NCBI GenBank assembly: GCA_023055425.1
Contig: JALGPY010000012.1
Coordinates: forward strand, 12,583,922 to 12,647,921
Direction of reading: 5' to 3'
Source: Linanthus parryae
Lineage: Eukaryota > Streptophyta > Magnoliopsida > Ericales > Polemoniaceae
DNA length: 64,000 nucleotides
Shown here: positions 1 to 11,425 of the stretch, piece by piece
Layout: each line of letters begins with the position of its first letter
Numbering within the stretch: position 1 is the stretch's first letter
Made by a program: the position numbers and the translations under genes
Notes under the pieces: model-generated
The model's input: only the letters and a program-made list of their open reading frames with translations
What the model was told of the DNA's origin: nothing
The model's database searches: none

Positions 1-790
1 TCCAGTGTCCAGGCTGACTGCAGTAGTGACACTCACCCTTAGTCACGACCTTGGCAATTCCACCAACAGGCTTAAGGGCTTGTTCCTTGGACTTGGCAAC
101 TGACTTGCCTTTGCCCTTGGAGGAAGAGGCAAACTTTTTGCCCTTTCCTTTATGCACCATCATAATGGCCTTGCCCTTACCCTTTTTGATGCTCTGTTCA
201 GCCGTCCTCAACATGTTGAGCAAATCTGGCAGTGGTTTAACGATCTCGTTCATGTTATAGTTCATAATGAACTGTCCATAACTCTCGGGCAACGATTGCA
301 ACACGAGATCGGTTGCCAACTCTTGGCCGACCGGGAACCCAAGCCGGGCGAGATTCTCCAAGTACCCGATCATTCGGAGTACATGGGGTCCCACCGGGTT
401 CCCTTCTGCCAGATGACATTTGAACAGTGCCTTTGAGACCTCATACCTTTCTACCCTCGCCTGCTCTTGGAAGAGCTGCTTTAGATGTTCGATCATATCG
501 ACAACATTCATGTTCTCGTGTTGCTTCTGAAGCTGAGAGGTCATGGTGCAAAGCATTAGGCAGGCCGCATCATTAGCGTCATCAACACGCTTTTGATACG
601 CCTTTAAGGCAACAGGTGTCTGGTTCTCTGGACCTTCTGGAACATGCTCCTCTATTGCGTACAGTTTCTTCTCTTGCTTGAGAACAATTCTCAAGTTTCT
701 GTACCAATCAAGAAAGTTGGTTCCAGAGAGCTTGTCCTTCTCAAGGACAGATCGTAGGGAATGTTGTGAACTCGATGAGTTGTTTGCCAT
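1..790 (-). CDS. gag: Copia gag polyprotein (Angela-like), partial
   Basis: Capsid/nucleocapsid part of a Ty1-copia polyprotein that packages retrotransposon RNA in cytoplasmic particles. The frame opens at the ATG at 790 (MANNSSSSQHSLRSVL) and I read it without a stop for 263 codons to the window edge. Visible parts: the N-terminal helix with LSGTNFLDWYRNLRIVLKQE, typical of plant copia gag; a long helical capsid region ending near FPVGQELATDLVLQSLPESY; a basic Lys/Gly/Ser-rich linker; and the start of a CCHC zinc knuckle (GECHYCSQPGH) at the edge. The related copy at 53921-54696 has two nonsense changes and a frameshift, so this is the better-kept copy. Protease and pol would lie left of the window. 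The start is supported by agreement of both copies. Confidence 0.85.
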   Translation of the reverse strand, partial: MANNSSSSQHSLRSVLEKDKLSGTNFLDWYRNLRIVLKQEKKLYAIEEHVPEGPENQTPVALKAYQKRVDDANDAACLMLCTMTSQLQKQHENMNVVDMIEHLKQLFQEQARVERYEVSKALFKCHLAEGNPVGPHVLRMIGYLENLARLGFPVGQELATDLVLQSLPESYGQFIMNYNMNEIVKPLPDLLNMLRTAEQSIKKGKGKAIMMVHKGKGKKFASSSKGKGKSVAKSKEQALKPVGGIAKVVTKGECHYCSQPGHW

Positions 791-2455
791 TTGGTATTCT
801 ACAAAAAGGAAAATACGCAAGTTTTAGTATTTGTGAATTTTCGACTATATTTAATAATGGCTAGTTTATTAAATATAGCTCCCACTATTTTTCTACGGAT
901 TAATAACCCTCAAGATATTAATGCGGAAAATATCCTTATATTTTCTAGTGGGCCAAGATCCATCTTTTCATCTCCTTATGAGCTTGCTTTGGCAAGTCAC
1001 CCATAATTTGACTACTTTTAGGTAGGAACAATTCCAATTGCATCCCATATGCAACTCTTGGTTCAACCGGGCAAATAACTCCTTATTTATCCATCCATAT
1101 GGATAATCCCAATTGATTGCCTCTAGGTTTCTTAATCAAATTAATAGCCTAGTTGTGTTCAACCTTTTATCTAAACAATTGCACATTGTTACGTGCCATC
1201 GCATTCCATCATTATGAACCAAGTCGCCATGCTTTGGCACGCACGAACTTGATAAATAATGATGATCATGAGTGTTTAAATAACGAGAAGGCAAGAACAC
1301 AATATTTAAAATTTGAGGGATTTTGAACTCAATTTTTAATTGTTTTGTTGATCAATATCAACTAATCTATCTATTTGAGTTTGGGCAAAACTCCAAATAA
1401 TAGATCCGGGTTGTCTAATTATCTTATTATCCTAATTGCATGCATCATCCATACACCAACCACACAAATAATAAGACAATAAATAAACAACCAAAAAACA
1501 GAAATTAAACGTGATGTGGATATGGCCTTTTTCTAGACTAAGATAATTCCAAGCCAATGGAATTATCTATGAACCCTAAGCAAACACATCTCCATGCGTC
1601 TTGATCTTTTGGTCCATCCTTCATACTCATGTGGAATGCTCCATGCTCCATGCTCCATCTTTTGTGGCTCCGTTGGCTTTGGGCTTCTTTTCTCCATTCT
1701 TGGCTAACAATCTACTTTATCTAGCACTAGCTAATATCTATACTAAATAAAATAAATCTCACAAGTTGAGAAAAAAATGGCACGCAGGCCATAAAACCCT
1801 AAAATAATTACAATTAATTGATCAGCTCGCAGGCCGTAAAACCAAACCACAAAATTAAACATCCACATCAAACCACATCCTAAGGGCATATCCAATCACC
1901 ATGCGATTTGCACATAAACAGTTAAAATCCAATTTTAACGCGCTTGGTCAATTTTAATTGATTTTAGGATTTCTAGGGTTAAAACGGTCCATGGGCCCAA
2001 CAATCCAATTGCCCGGGCCCATTAAGGTGAACCACAAGGCCCTAGGGCCGGCCCGGCCCAAAACATGCAAGCTAGGCCCGCGGGTTAGGGCCGCCCGGCC
2101 CCTTAGGGCGGCCAAGCTTGGGCGGCAAGCAAGGGGGGCGGTCCCTAAGGGGGGCCGAACCTCCTCTTAGGAGTTGTTTCCAAAACAACTCCCTTGCTTG
2201 GAGCCCAAGTTTGGTTGTTTCCTTGTTTTGGGAGAACTCCTTCTTCCCCAAGGATGCCCAAACCCTAGATCTAAGATCCTAAAATTTCTCAAACTCACCA
2301 ATTCATGCATCCAATGCAAAAATTGGATCTTGTTATGAGTAATTCTTGACAAATTGCATCCCATGCTTGATTTGTCTTGTTTTACGCGATAAACTATCAA
2401 ATTAAGGTGTAAAACAACAAGAATGTAACACATAAACTACGTTTATGCTCTATGA
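791..2455 (-). other. Leader of the Angela-like element
   Basis: About 1.7 kb between primer site and gag ATG, with no convincing coding frame on either strand. It is closely related to 55040-56623 in the second copy. A GC-rich block around 1990-2160 is rich in GGCCC and lies beside the LTR-proximal end. Confidence 0.75.
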
Positions 2456-2473
2456 CCTGTGGCTCTGATACCA
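2456..2473 (-). promoter_or_regulatory. Primer binding site, initiator-Met tRNA
   Basis: The minus strand reads TGGTATCAGAGCCACAGG, complementary to the 3' end of plant initiator methionine tRNA. It sits one base inside the LTR end (2475), which is the expected position for minus-strand DNA priming and fixes the LTR boundary. Confidence 0.9.
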
Positions 2474-2474
2474 C

Positions 2475-3908
2475 TGAAGGGTTTTGATTCATGGATCGCG
2501 CAAACGGAAGCATAATCAAACAAATAACCATGCAAAACCCTCCAAGGATCACAAGTCTAGATGCATAACGATAGTGAAGGTAAGAAATCATAAACACACC
2601 TTTGGGTTCTCCTTAATGACTTCAAACGCGAATAGTGTCACGTTCTCTACAGTTGATCCACGCCTAGAGTTGATCCTAGATCTCCCAAACTCCTTGGTGC
2701 TAGCCCAGAATAAGAGGAGGGTGAAGGAATCACGCAAAACGAGACAAAAAGAGGCTTTGGCCTCCTTTTTGGCTGACGGGGTGAGGGGCGGCGGCAAGGG
2801 GGTCGGGTTCGGCCTCCTTGTTGCTTGCTCTCTCTCCTTTGTTCTCTCCCACTCTTGTTATGTTCACTAATGAGCATACGTTATGAGGAAGGAAGGAAGG
2901 AGGGTCCTTTATATAGTCCAACAACTCCTTGTTAACTACCTAAAGGACTTATTCTAGTCCTACTAGAATTCAATTTAGTCCCTTCCTTGCAAATTAGTCC
3001 CTACTAAGTTTGCAAGGGTTTGCAAAGTGATCCTTCTAATTAATTAATCCAATTAATTAATTCCCAAATCTAGTACAACTCTATATAGCGTGTGACCCCA
3101 TAGGTTCTATCTAGTTGGTAGCAACTAATTGCTAATATGGAGCGGTTTCTAGCAAAACATCCATTCTAGCCAACTAATAGAATAGTCATCTAGACAACCT
3201 TGTACAAGTAATTGTCTCATCCCTTTGCCTCCATATCCGGATTGGACACGAGACATACAAGTCACACTCGTATATCCAATCCATAGTTTCTCGATCCATG
3301 GGAATAGCCTTATTCGTGCAAATAACATCAATATCCCATATATTGATTTATTTGAGTCTGGCCAGACATTCTATAAGCACCATCCCTCAAGTGGCCTAGG
3401 ATATTTGCTCCCGTTATGTGGGAGGGGCAAATCCTCTCTACGTCCACTACGATCTCTAAGCTTGCTTCTCATTGTATCCAGTACACGCCTTTATAACTAC
3501 CCAGTTACGGTGTAGCGTTTAACGCTACCAAGATCACAACGATCCACAACTAGAATATCTAGTGACTTCAAGTCTAAGGATGACAATACCATTGCACCGC
3601 GAGAAGCACTTGTGACTCAACATAACATGTATGTAGCCTTCTCGGTGATCGGTCAATCCAGTGCATCATTCCGTAATGCACACCTATGTGTTGGATCGTG
3701 ATATCTCCATATCAATCCAACCCCATACTAGTCTATAGATGATTGTCCCATTGATCATTATACTTGACTAGGGATATTTAAGATAAACAACACGATTGTA
3801 AATCTAAGGACTTCATTATATTAAATATCCAATAAATAATAAATGAATTTTCTAGCCATATACAAATTCATACTAAACTAGATTGCCTCTAGGGCATCTA
3901 TTCCAACA
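2475..3908 (-). repeat. 5' LTR, Angela-like copy 1
   Basis: 1,434 bp. On the minus strand it starts TGTTGGAATAG at 3908 and ends next to the primer site at 2475; the second copy keeps the perfect TGTTGG/CCAACA terminal inverted repeat, here the distal end reads CCTTCA. Related copies lie at 51502-52868 and 56643-57777. ORFs in it on both strands are not conserved between copies and are not called. Confidence 0.9.
2908..2915 (-). promoter_or_regulatory. LTR TATA box
   Basis: The minus strand reads ACTATATAAAGGA. The TATATAAA core is conserved at 51867-51874 and changed to TATGTAAA at about 57066-57073. Placed about 1 kb into the LTR, it is a likely RNA polymerase II start signal. Confidence 0.6.
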
Positions 3909-4614
3909 CCCACTTGTTCCAAGTATTCTTCGCAGATGTGTCAACCAACTGCCAGTCAGGAAGGACTTCTGTAGTAGTCCACCGGGTGGAAATTTTCTTC
4001 ACTTCTGACAAGCACTCCTCCATCTGCTTGTACAAAGCGATCTCCGCATCCGTTCTCAAGGGACTCAAGGGATCCACCTCGCCCATGGGAGACAGATCGT
4101 ACAGCATGTGCACATCTTCAAGCGTGGGAGCAGCCTCGAACTCAACAAAATGGAACGTGTGAGTCGCAGGCGAGTAACGAGAAAGAAGGTTTAGAAGCAT
4201 GGACTGGTCCAGCTTCACGGCAGCACCCTTCATAGCACGAACTGCGAAGTATACGCCAACATCGCTTAAAGTCATGGCGTGATGAGTCAGTACATGGTCA
4301 ATCCTTTCATCCATGAAGTCCAATTTCTGAACAAACGCTTGAGTGGAAATCGCAGTATACGGGAAATACCCATTTTCGACTCCCAATCGAACCACATCTT
4401 CGGAATCGATTAATTCGAGCTGGGCCGAGTTAACTGGAGGGGTTAACGTTTGCAATCCTTCACCAGGGACAGGGATTGGCAGTTTCTTCGCCTTAACCCT
4501 AGCATGGTAGAAGTCTTTTCCACCCAGATAGGGGGCTTTCCGCCATAAAGCCCGAGGAAGATCAGGTATTTCTTCGACCTCCTTAATGGGTTTTGTTCCT
4601 TTTGTCTTTGCCAT
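3909..4614 (-). pseudogene. Antisense plant mobile domain gene, truncated
   Basis: Reads from ATG 4614 (MAKTKGTKPIKEVEE) for about 235 codons and then hits the Angela-like LTR, so the 3' half is missing. It contains a plant mobile domain signature: YSPATHTFHFVEFEAAPTLE followed by DVHMLYDLSPMGE. This resembles the THTFHL...TLEDV...LLGLP pattern of the family found in plant MAIN/MAIL proteins and in transposable elements. The function in elements is unknown. The longer reading that starts at 4674 runs through a likely splice acceptor just before ATG 4614, so I prefer 4614. The paralogue at 29267-30979 continues the protein past the break point. Open frame to the break, but truncated, hence pseudogene. 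Confidence 0.75.
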
Positions 4615-5112
4615 TCCTGCGGAAAAGCAAGAAAAAAGGGGGGAGAAATATGCACACTTTAGTTTGAATTTCAAGATTCAGTTCAAAGCATATGAGGATC
4701 TATTGGAAGAAAGATGAACAGTCCAGTGGTAATCTTCAAAATTAGAGATTGGAATTGTTTGCATTATCAGGGATTTCAAAAACCCTACATTCAAGATCCT
4801 TATCATCTGGGGATTAAATCAAAATTGGATTTAAAGATCGAGAGCTTCTTCATAGTTTTCAGTGGATAATATGTTATGGGTTTGCAGATCCAACGCGGTT
4901 CAAAGTATATATCAGTATATTAAATCAAAATTGAACAAGGCCAACCTTGTTTTGATAAAGCTTGCTTGGATGCGCACAATTGAAGAAGACGATTGACAAG
5001 AGAGAACTGGTGATTGATTATCTGAATCTCCTCTTGAAGACTTCCAGGTATCATTCACTTTAAGAGAAAGAAGTGATGCTTTGCAACAATGGAGAGTACA
5101 AAGTATTTATCC
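4615..5112 (-). promoter_or_regulatory. Promoter and 5'-UTR intron of the antisense gene
   Basis: On the minus strand a TATA-like GGATAAATACTT lies at 5103-5112, a donor AAG/GTTGG at 4945-4944 and an acceptor CTTTTCCGCAG at 4618-4617, two bases before the ATG. The same arrangement occurs upstream of the other antisense copy (30982-31528). This suggests a polymerase II gene with a 329-nt 5'-UTR intron. Inferred, not tested. Confidence 0.5.
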
Positions 5113-5373
5113 AAAAACAATGAAGGGTTGCGTCCTTTCAAATGTCGAATCGCAACCGTCACCGTCGAATCGCGCAATCACAGGACAAGCTGACGTCACG
5201 CCTAAAACCCTAAAAGGCCAGACGGCACGACTCTAGGGGTTTAGGTCATAATGGAACGCACGGGGGCTGAACCTGCATACATTTGAATTGGTGCGTGGTG
5301 GCGACGCGTACGTTGGTTCCTGCGCATGGAAGCCTATTCGGCTATGAGTCTTCACGCGCAGAAAGGGGGCTAA

Positions 5374-5996
5374 TGTAGATAGTGCTTTCTGAGCAGAAAG
5401 ATCTTGGCCACGTGGCGATCATCCAGCACACCATATTGTGCTCCACACACACTGGATCACCAGCCGCGCTGATCCACGTGGGGGCTGCGAGACAGGGCCC
5501 TCGCATACCACTGCACGGGACTTGTAGGGACTTAGTGGTTTGGAGGCTAGAGTAAGTCCTGTCGCGTGCGAGCCAAGACCGCACGCGACCTTTAGTAACT
5601 GCTTTTGAGAGTGGCACGAGCTCCATAAACCCGGTCAAACCGGTCAAACCCGGTCAACCCCATAACGGTTCCGATATTCGCGCATAACGTGCTATAACGG
5701 TCCCTATATACGCTGACGAACGTGCCGTTGTGTTTAAGCTAATTAAGCCGCCATTGATGGGCGCATTAACCACACCACAACGGTCACATTCTCCGTTATA
5801 TATAGGACGTTAACCCCTCCATACAGGGGAGGACACACCGAACATACGCGGAAGCTCTGCCAAACCCCTGTCTCTCTCTCAGACATTACTACTACCTTAC
5901 TCTCTCCCTACACACAACCCAACTCTTCCTGTGCCATTTCCAATCCTCTGCCTTTGGTGTACACGAAATCCTCTCTGCCGGATTCTCTTGTGCACA
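5374..5996 (+). repeat. 3' LTR of Tat remnant
   Basis: 623 bp, starts TGTAGATAGTGC right after the polypurine tract and ends TTGTGCACA. Same family as LTRs 11426-12030 and 31794-32418; shared landmarks are GGGCTGCGAGACAGGG-like and GGGACTTGTAGGGACTTAGT blocks and a TATATATAGG box near 5795-5805. Confidence 0.85.
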
Positions 5997-6624
5997 GTAG
6001 GCAGAGACTTGCTATGTAAAGTTTTCCTACAAGAGACTTGTGCTCAATTATGGGTATTCCTAATATTAGTATTAGTAATATGTCTCTATAAATAGTCCAC
6101 CATAATTCTTAAGTAACGATGATTGATCTTACACTTTTTTTCACACAAGAGAGAAAATCCTAGTTGTGCATCCATGAGCTTTTCATGTTGTTAGACTTGT
6201 TTGACTTTGAATCAAATTGGCGAGAATGTGCTACAAGGCAAGTAATAAAAAAAGGGGAATTATTAAGTCAAAAGTCAAGTCTCTTATTTGGGGCAGTGTC
6301 ACTAGGCAGGGTTATAAAAAATTTTGTGGTTTTGGTTTGTAATAGTCACGACATACACGCAGTGGGTCGGGGTTTGATTTAGTAAGTTCTCTAAAAGCTT
6401 TTCTATTGTGTGTGTTCTGGTGGGTTGTTTAGGGTCGCTGCCGTGGCCGTCGCGGTCACATGGTGCATTGTAATCGGGTTCTTCTCTCAATAAAATATCT
6501 GGTTCTGGCCGTGGAGTAGCTAGCTGGTTCGTTACGAATTTGTTAGTGAACCATGTTAAATATATGTCTCGTTCTTGTTTTCCTTTCGTCGTTCTTGCTC
6601 GAATACCCCCATGTTATAACAAAC

Positions 6625-6636
6625 TGGTAACGGAGC
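6625..6636 (+). promoter_or_regulatory. Degenerate initiator-Met primer site
   Basis: TGGTAACGGAGC differs at two positions from the canonical TGGTATCAGAGC and follows an LTR-like end TTATAACA at 6621. Confidence 0.5.
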
Positions 6637-9589
6637 TCTGAAACACGATTTCTATTACAACATCATGTTCGAATCACCATTAAGCTTGAATTGGAGCTTG
6701 GATCATACGTCGGAAGGCTTCTGGACATACCAGCTTCTGTTTTAGGGTGTTTAGGCCTAGATAACGATCTCTGACTGCTTTTGGTGAAACACGAAAGTTG
6801 TAGATCTAGGAAAAATTAAGGGAAAGGAAGAAATGGCGCGTCGATCAGAGTTGTAGAACTTCAGATATCGCCGGTCAAAGTTTCTGGTCCGCAGTTGATT
6901 TTAAGCAGGATCTGTATTCGGTTTTTGGAGCATAACTGGAGCTACATATGTCAGATGAAGACAAGTCATATATGAAAATCGTGTATCTAGACGAGACAGA
7001 CGCAATGGCATAGGTCCTGGTGTCAGATTCAAAATAGAGCTTTGTCAGTGTCTGGTCAATGTATCGGGATTGTGTTCATCCCAGTCCGCATGGACTGTGG
7101 TAAGTTTTATTCCGCAAGCTAACTTACCACAATAATATTTTGAATGCCTGATTAATTCTCTGCATAAATCACGTGGTCCAGGCTAAATCTCGTCAAATTT
7201 TTCCTTCAAGTGTTATAAAAAACAACGTTGATTTTATGCTTAGATTAATCTAACCATTTTGTCCAGCTAAAATACAGTATTGTGTGAATGATCTGCATTG
7301 TGCTAACGCTGTTTTGCAGATTCACTGTTATTATGGCCATACTAAAATTTTATTTTATGTTTGTGGTTGTGGTTTTATTGCCCTATTTTTTGCACTATTT
7401 TGGGTTGTAATTAATTGTAAAGTCTCCGGTTTGTGGAGAATAGTAAATTAATTAGTAGCTTGTTTTTCAATTTTATGTAGTCTAGATCCATGTAGTAGGA
7501 TAGGACTATGTAATAGAAATTGAAGGAACACGATGGATCAAAAATAAAAGATCGTACGAAGATGATGGAGCATTCAAGTATTGGAAGCGACTATCGAGAC
7601 GATGAAGACATGGCCATAATAAAAATTTATGTGTTGTTTTTGTTATTATGGGTGGATGTTTTATTATGTTATTTTGATTGGTTTATTATTTGTTAAGAGT
7701 CACTAATCAAGATATCACGGACAACATGGATATTAAAACGGTTTTATGCATGTCAATATCAATCTAATTGTGTTTCAATATAATTTTATTAATGAAAAAT
7801 TATTCCCTCATTTGAGATCAAAATTGGTCACAAAATAATTGTTTGTTTAAACTATATATTATTTTGTAAATTTTGGTCAAGTCAAATAAGGAGCATATTT
7901 TTCAAAATTAATAAAATAAGTATTTCAAACAGAAACATTAAGTGGCTAAAGGGTTTTCTTTGGCAAATTAATGAAGCCCGAGGGCTCCATTACTGATTTG
8001 GAAACAATGTAATTGATATGAGTGCCCCATCGGTACCATGGTTAGTTACAGATTTTTTGGCAAATTTCCTTACAAGGATAGTTGTTGATTCTAGTTTTTT
8101 TTGACAAGTATCCCCATCGAAGTTGTTCCTTAAAACTAAGAGATTCAGTTCAGTACGAAGTAATGGTTGAATCACTTAACAATAAAGTTGGTAATATCCT
8201 CCCATCGAGTTCTTATTACTAATTTTTTCGGGCCTAAGAATCGGTTATTTAGTTTTATTGGACAGGTGTCCAGATAATAAATCTAAAGTGACGTTGTCTG
8301 TTTGATTTATTTCAAAGTCGAGTGGCCCATCGTCACAACCTGTTGAAATGGAAATCGAATCGCCGATGAATTCTAATATTAGTTGAATTCAAAGGTTAAG
8401 CATACTCAGGGACATACTATTTTTTATTTATCGTGTTTTTCACATAATTAAAAATGTAGGTTTTGAACCCAGGATGTGATTCTCGAATAATATAAATTAA
8501 CTAGAATTACTATAGTCGGTAGAGAATTTTAAAAGTTGTCTTAACTGCGAAGGAATACAAGTGTGTGTTGACCAACTTTTGCACTTAAGAACCTAGTGAT
8601 GAGGGGGTGGTGTAAATACCCGGGCCTATCAAAGGTAGGATAAGGTTGGTGAGATGTCGCTGGTTACATCTTGGCATATGTCAAATTTAGTGCAACATCA
8701 GCATCAACCGGTGTCAGATGCATACGATATGGTGCAAACATGTAAATATGTTGGGCATCAAGATCGGGTTGCAATGTAAGTGGCAATAAGGGCGTTAATG
8801 AACACATAGATGAGATAGAGCATCACACATAATCATGTTCTAAGGATATTACATATTTTGAGTGAACATGTGATCAAGGAGTACAACTAGTATATTGGTG
8901 ACTGAAAATTGGTTCTACTTCCAAACCATCTGGTAGTAGGAATTAGAAATATATTCATAGATCTAATTAAGGTTGTTGTTTTTATTCCTCAGACGTGATG
9001 CTAATAAAGACGAAAGGCAAGAATTTTATTTGCAATCAGAAAAGACACCAGGAAGAAACAACTTAACAATTTAAGCCAAGGATGAACAACTCACTCGTGT
9101 CTTGTACACTATTTGTCATATAATGTTTAGTTACTCGTTCAACCAATCCTGTTTTTGTAGATCCGAGAGAAACTAATCATGTTTGGAATTCCTTATGAGG
9201 GTTCAGGACAAGTAGACGATATGGTAGTGTAGAGATAGACATCATGACAAGAGATGCTATGAGAGTCGGTACTCTTGTAGTGGGATAACTTTATGGTAGA
9301 ACTTTGTATCGAGAGATTGTCTTATGTGCTAAATTTGAGGTAAGTTTTTTTTGCCTAAGGTATTTTTGGCATAGTGGTGACAATTGTATATTAAAGTACC
9401 ATAATATTTCCTAATACAAAAAGATTAGTCGAATAACATCACTGATAGAAAAAGCATATTTTTCATAGGTATGATCGGATCAGTGAAGTGAAGTGCTATT
9501 CAATTATTTTTTTATCGTCGTAAGATTATTCATTAGAGACTGTTTGATACTTTTGAATTTAGCGCACTCTAAATTGATCATGACAACAT
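6637..9589 (+). other. AT-rich interior of the copia relic, no gene seen
   Basis: Nearly 3 kb expected to have held leader, gag, protease and integrase. I see only short broken frames on both strands and no motif I can assign. Two related stretches containing ATGGCCATA and TTTATGTxxTTG words occur at 7330-7385 and 7605-7665, which may be a short duplication. Confidence 0.4.
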
Positions 9590-10437
9590 CCATGAAATTG
9601 TAGAAAAGGGTAAAATCTTTTCTACACACTTTCAGGTGTGGAGAAGTCATTCTGATAAGTTAGAATCTAAATTAGAAGTATGTCTCTTGGTTGAATATTA
9701 GAAGGATAAGAATGTTACTTATTTATGATCTTAAGAATCAGAAGGTTATTGTCGACACAATACCTGATTCTTAGAAAAGGGAATCATATGAATAAGAAAC
9801 TGTAACATAGAGTTGTTTTAAAGGATCTTAAGGAAGATTTTCAAGTTGTTAGTATTGAGATAACACAAACACAAGAAGTATAAATTTATATTGTTTTGAA
9901 TACACGAAAAAACGAGAGATCTTTGTCGTAGTGGGAGAGTTATATGACAACCTCATACGTTGAGCTACTTGGGATAAGTTGAATCCAGAATAAGTTTTTA
10001 ACTCAGGCCTAATATTATGAAGAGACAATGAATGTTGAATATGCAGAGTCATGACATTAGTCTGTAGCATCTGAGATAACATTCATGTAGTATAACTACC
10101 TTTTGGACATTGTAGATTTGCAAGATGAGACAAAAATCATCGGTTGCAAATGGACCTACAAGAGAAAGAGAAGAGTAGACGGAAAGGTGAAAATCTTAAA
10201 AGCTAGGCTGATTATGCCGGTAGCTATATATAGGTCTATTCAGATTCTCGTTCGTATTTGCTGCTCATTTCAGTAATCAGATATGGAAGATGTATGTCAG
10301 GATGGATTTCCTCATTGGAATTCTTGATGGATGCATCTGCATGAAGCGACCAAAAGAGCTAGTTTTGAACTATAAGGTGAAATACAAACTTAATATGTCA
10401 GTTGACATGGGGATTGAGCTAGTATTCAGATCTTGAA
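9590..10437 (+). pseudogene. Copia integrase C-terminus and RT relic
   Basis: Across frameshifts, 9620-9700 reads like the copia integrase C-terminal segment (VWRSHSDKLESKLEVCL, compare the family pattern DKLxPKSxKCxFVGYP). 10095-10200 reads IIGCKWTYKRKRRVDGKVK then ILKAR, the hallmark start of copia RT (GCKWVYKxKxxxDGxVxxxKARLVA). 10240-10330 keeps scraps such as ICMKRPKEL. No catalytic YVDD survives; the sequence is cut at about 10438. Non-functional. Confidence 0.65.
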
Positions 10438-10485
10438 AAAGAAATATCTTAGTATTTGAAGTCCATGAAACCTGTGACCTTACAA

Positions 10486-10495
10486 TGTCCCCCTT
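10486..10495 (-). promoter_or_regulatory. Polypurine tract next to SIRE-like 3' LTR
   Basis: Minus strand AAGGGGGACA, followed by an LTR-like start. A second tract, AAAAAGGGGGAGA, lies upstream at 10712-10725. Repeated polypurine tracts upstream of the 3' LTR are a known trait of Sireviruses and recur at 59281, 59527 and 61891. Confidence 0.65.
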
Positions 10496-10821
10496 GCTGA
10501 AAGACAAAACCTAAATCTGTTTGAGGCTTAGTTTCTGCAAAAAATACAGATTAGCATACAGTTCAAATATTAACAACATATTAATTCCAAAAGATCCAAC
10601 TTATTAATAAACTGAAGCAGAACAAAAAAAAAGAAACAAAAAACAATAAGTTGCAGATAGTCCTACTGACCAAAAGATAGGTCACTTAAACAGAAATAAA
10701 ACCTAATATTTTCTCCCCCTTTTTTACTTTCATCAATAAGAATGAGAAGATGTTGTATCAGAGTATGGAAAATTTTTAAAAGTAAACTTAGAAAAGTGTA
10801 AGAGAGAAAGAATAGGCAAGA

Positions 10822-11425
10822 TTATGGGGTTGGGTCTTCATCTCCATCATGGTCTTCCTTTTCTTCCTCACTGTCTTCATCAGTAGCTTGTACTTCTGTA
10901 GTAACTACATCAAGTTCCTCAATAAAGGAACTAATTTTCTCAATAACGCTGTTGAACAGGAAGGTGAGTCCTTCTAAGGATTTTCTTCCATGCTTCAGTT
11001 TCTTCCTCACAGCTATCCTCTTCTGTACTGCAGAGGAAATTTTGTAATGATCTTTCTTTCCAGTCTCTGCTTCTGGAAGATCTTTCTCAGGTTTTCCACT
11101 TTTGGACATAGAGTACACTCCATATGAGCCTGAAGTAGTATCTGAGTCTGAGTCTGGAATAAGGATTTCTTTACCTTTTCCTTTCATCCCTGAGTCTGCC
11201 TTTTTCTTGACTTCTTACGGCTTCCAATGTGGATTCCCCTTTGCTTTTATTTCATAGTCACCGTGGTCCTTTTCTACTTCCTTGTTACTGGAAACTGGTC
11301 CTTTTTCTCTACCTTCTTGGAAGGTAAAGACTCTAGTTCTTCATCAGTAGAATCCTTTGATTCTGAATCTCCACTAATTTCTTGAACTTCATCTTCAACT
11401 GTCTTTCTCTTCTTCTGTGAACTAG
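10822..11425 (-). pseudogene. SIRE-like env-position ORF, C-terminal part
   Basis: Extra ORF that SIRE-like elements carry between pol and the 3' LTR; role unknown, historically called env-like. The frame begins at ATG 32475 on the far side of the Tat element, continues at 11425 once one copy of the 5-bp duplication is removed, and ends at TAG 11274-11276. A second frame, 11187-10822 (MKGKGKEILIPDSDSDTTSG to DHDGDEDPTP), holds acidic/basic low-complexity sequence like that of the SIRE-like copy at 59695-61442 but is much shorter. No membrane segment seen. Broken by the insertion, a stop and frameshifts. Confidence 0.6.

Larger units (their letters stand above)
1..3908 (-). mobile_element. Angela/BARE-like Ty1-copia element, 5' part
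   Basis: On the minus strand the order is 5' LTR (3908-2475), initiator-Met primer site, long leader, gag, running off the left window edge. The LTR begins TGTTGGAATAGATGCCC on the minus strand, very close to the known start of BARE/Angela LTRs. The element interrupts the antisense gene of the Tat remnant at 3909; the expected 5-bp duplication there would be GTGGG (minus strand), but the other end is outside the window. A second copy of the family lies at 51502-57777. Lineage assignment rests on LTR start, primer site and gag type. Confidence 0.85.
3909..5996 (+). mobile_element. Tat-lineage gypsy element, 3' remnant
   Basis: Remnant in plus orientation: an antisense gene cut at 3909 by the Angela-like LTR, its promoter region, a polypurine tract (GAAAGGGGGC at 5361-5370) and the 3' LTR. 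Layout and sequence match the 3' end of the complete Tat element at 30300-32418. It sits in the 5' LTR of the decayed copia relic that continues from 5997. Confidence 0.85.
5997..10437 (+). mobile_element. Decayed Ty1-copia relic
   Basis: Old plus-strand copia copy with no open frame. Support: rest of a 5' LTR (5997-6621; TATA-like CTCTATAAATAG near 6085), a primer-site-like sequence at 6625, an integrase C-terminal stretch at about 9590-9790 and RT at about 10095-10435. It is cut at the left by the Tat LTR and at the right (about 10438) by the SIRE-like element. Exact lineage not assigned. Confidence 0.6.
10438..11425 (-). mobile_element. SIRE-like copia element, 3' half (left part)
   Basis: The left part of a minus-strand element split by the Tat insertion; the other part is 32424-33246. 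Contains the C-terminal part of an env-position ORF, two polypurine tracts and about 45 bp of the 3' LTR before it is cut at about 10438. The rest of the LTR is missing. Confidence 0.75.

Noticed and set aside
1958..2170. Arg/Ala/Gly-rich frame in the GC-rich leader block
   Set aside because: GC-rich low complexity; not conserved at 56190-56340.
2484..2870. 128-codon frame in the Angela-like LTR
   Set aside because: Lies across the LTR promoter on the opposite strand and is broken in the other two LTR copies.
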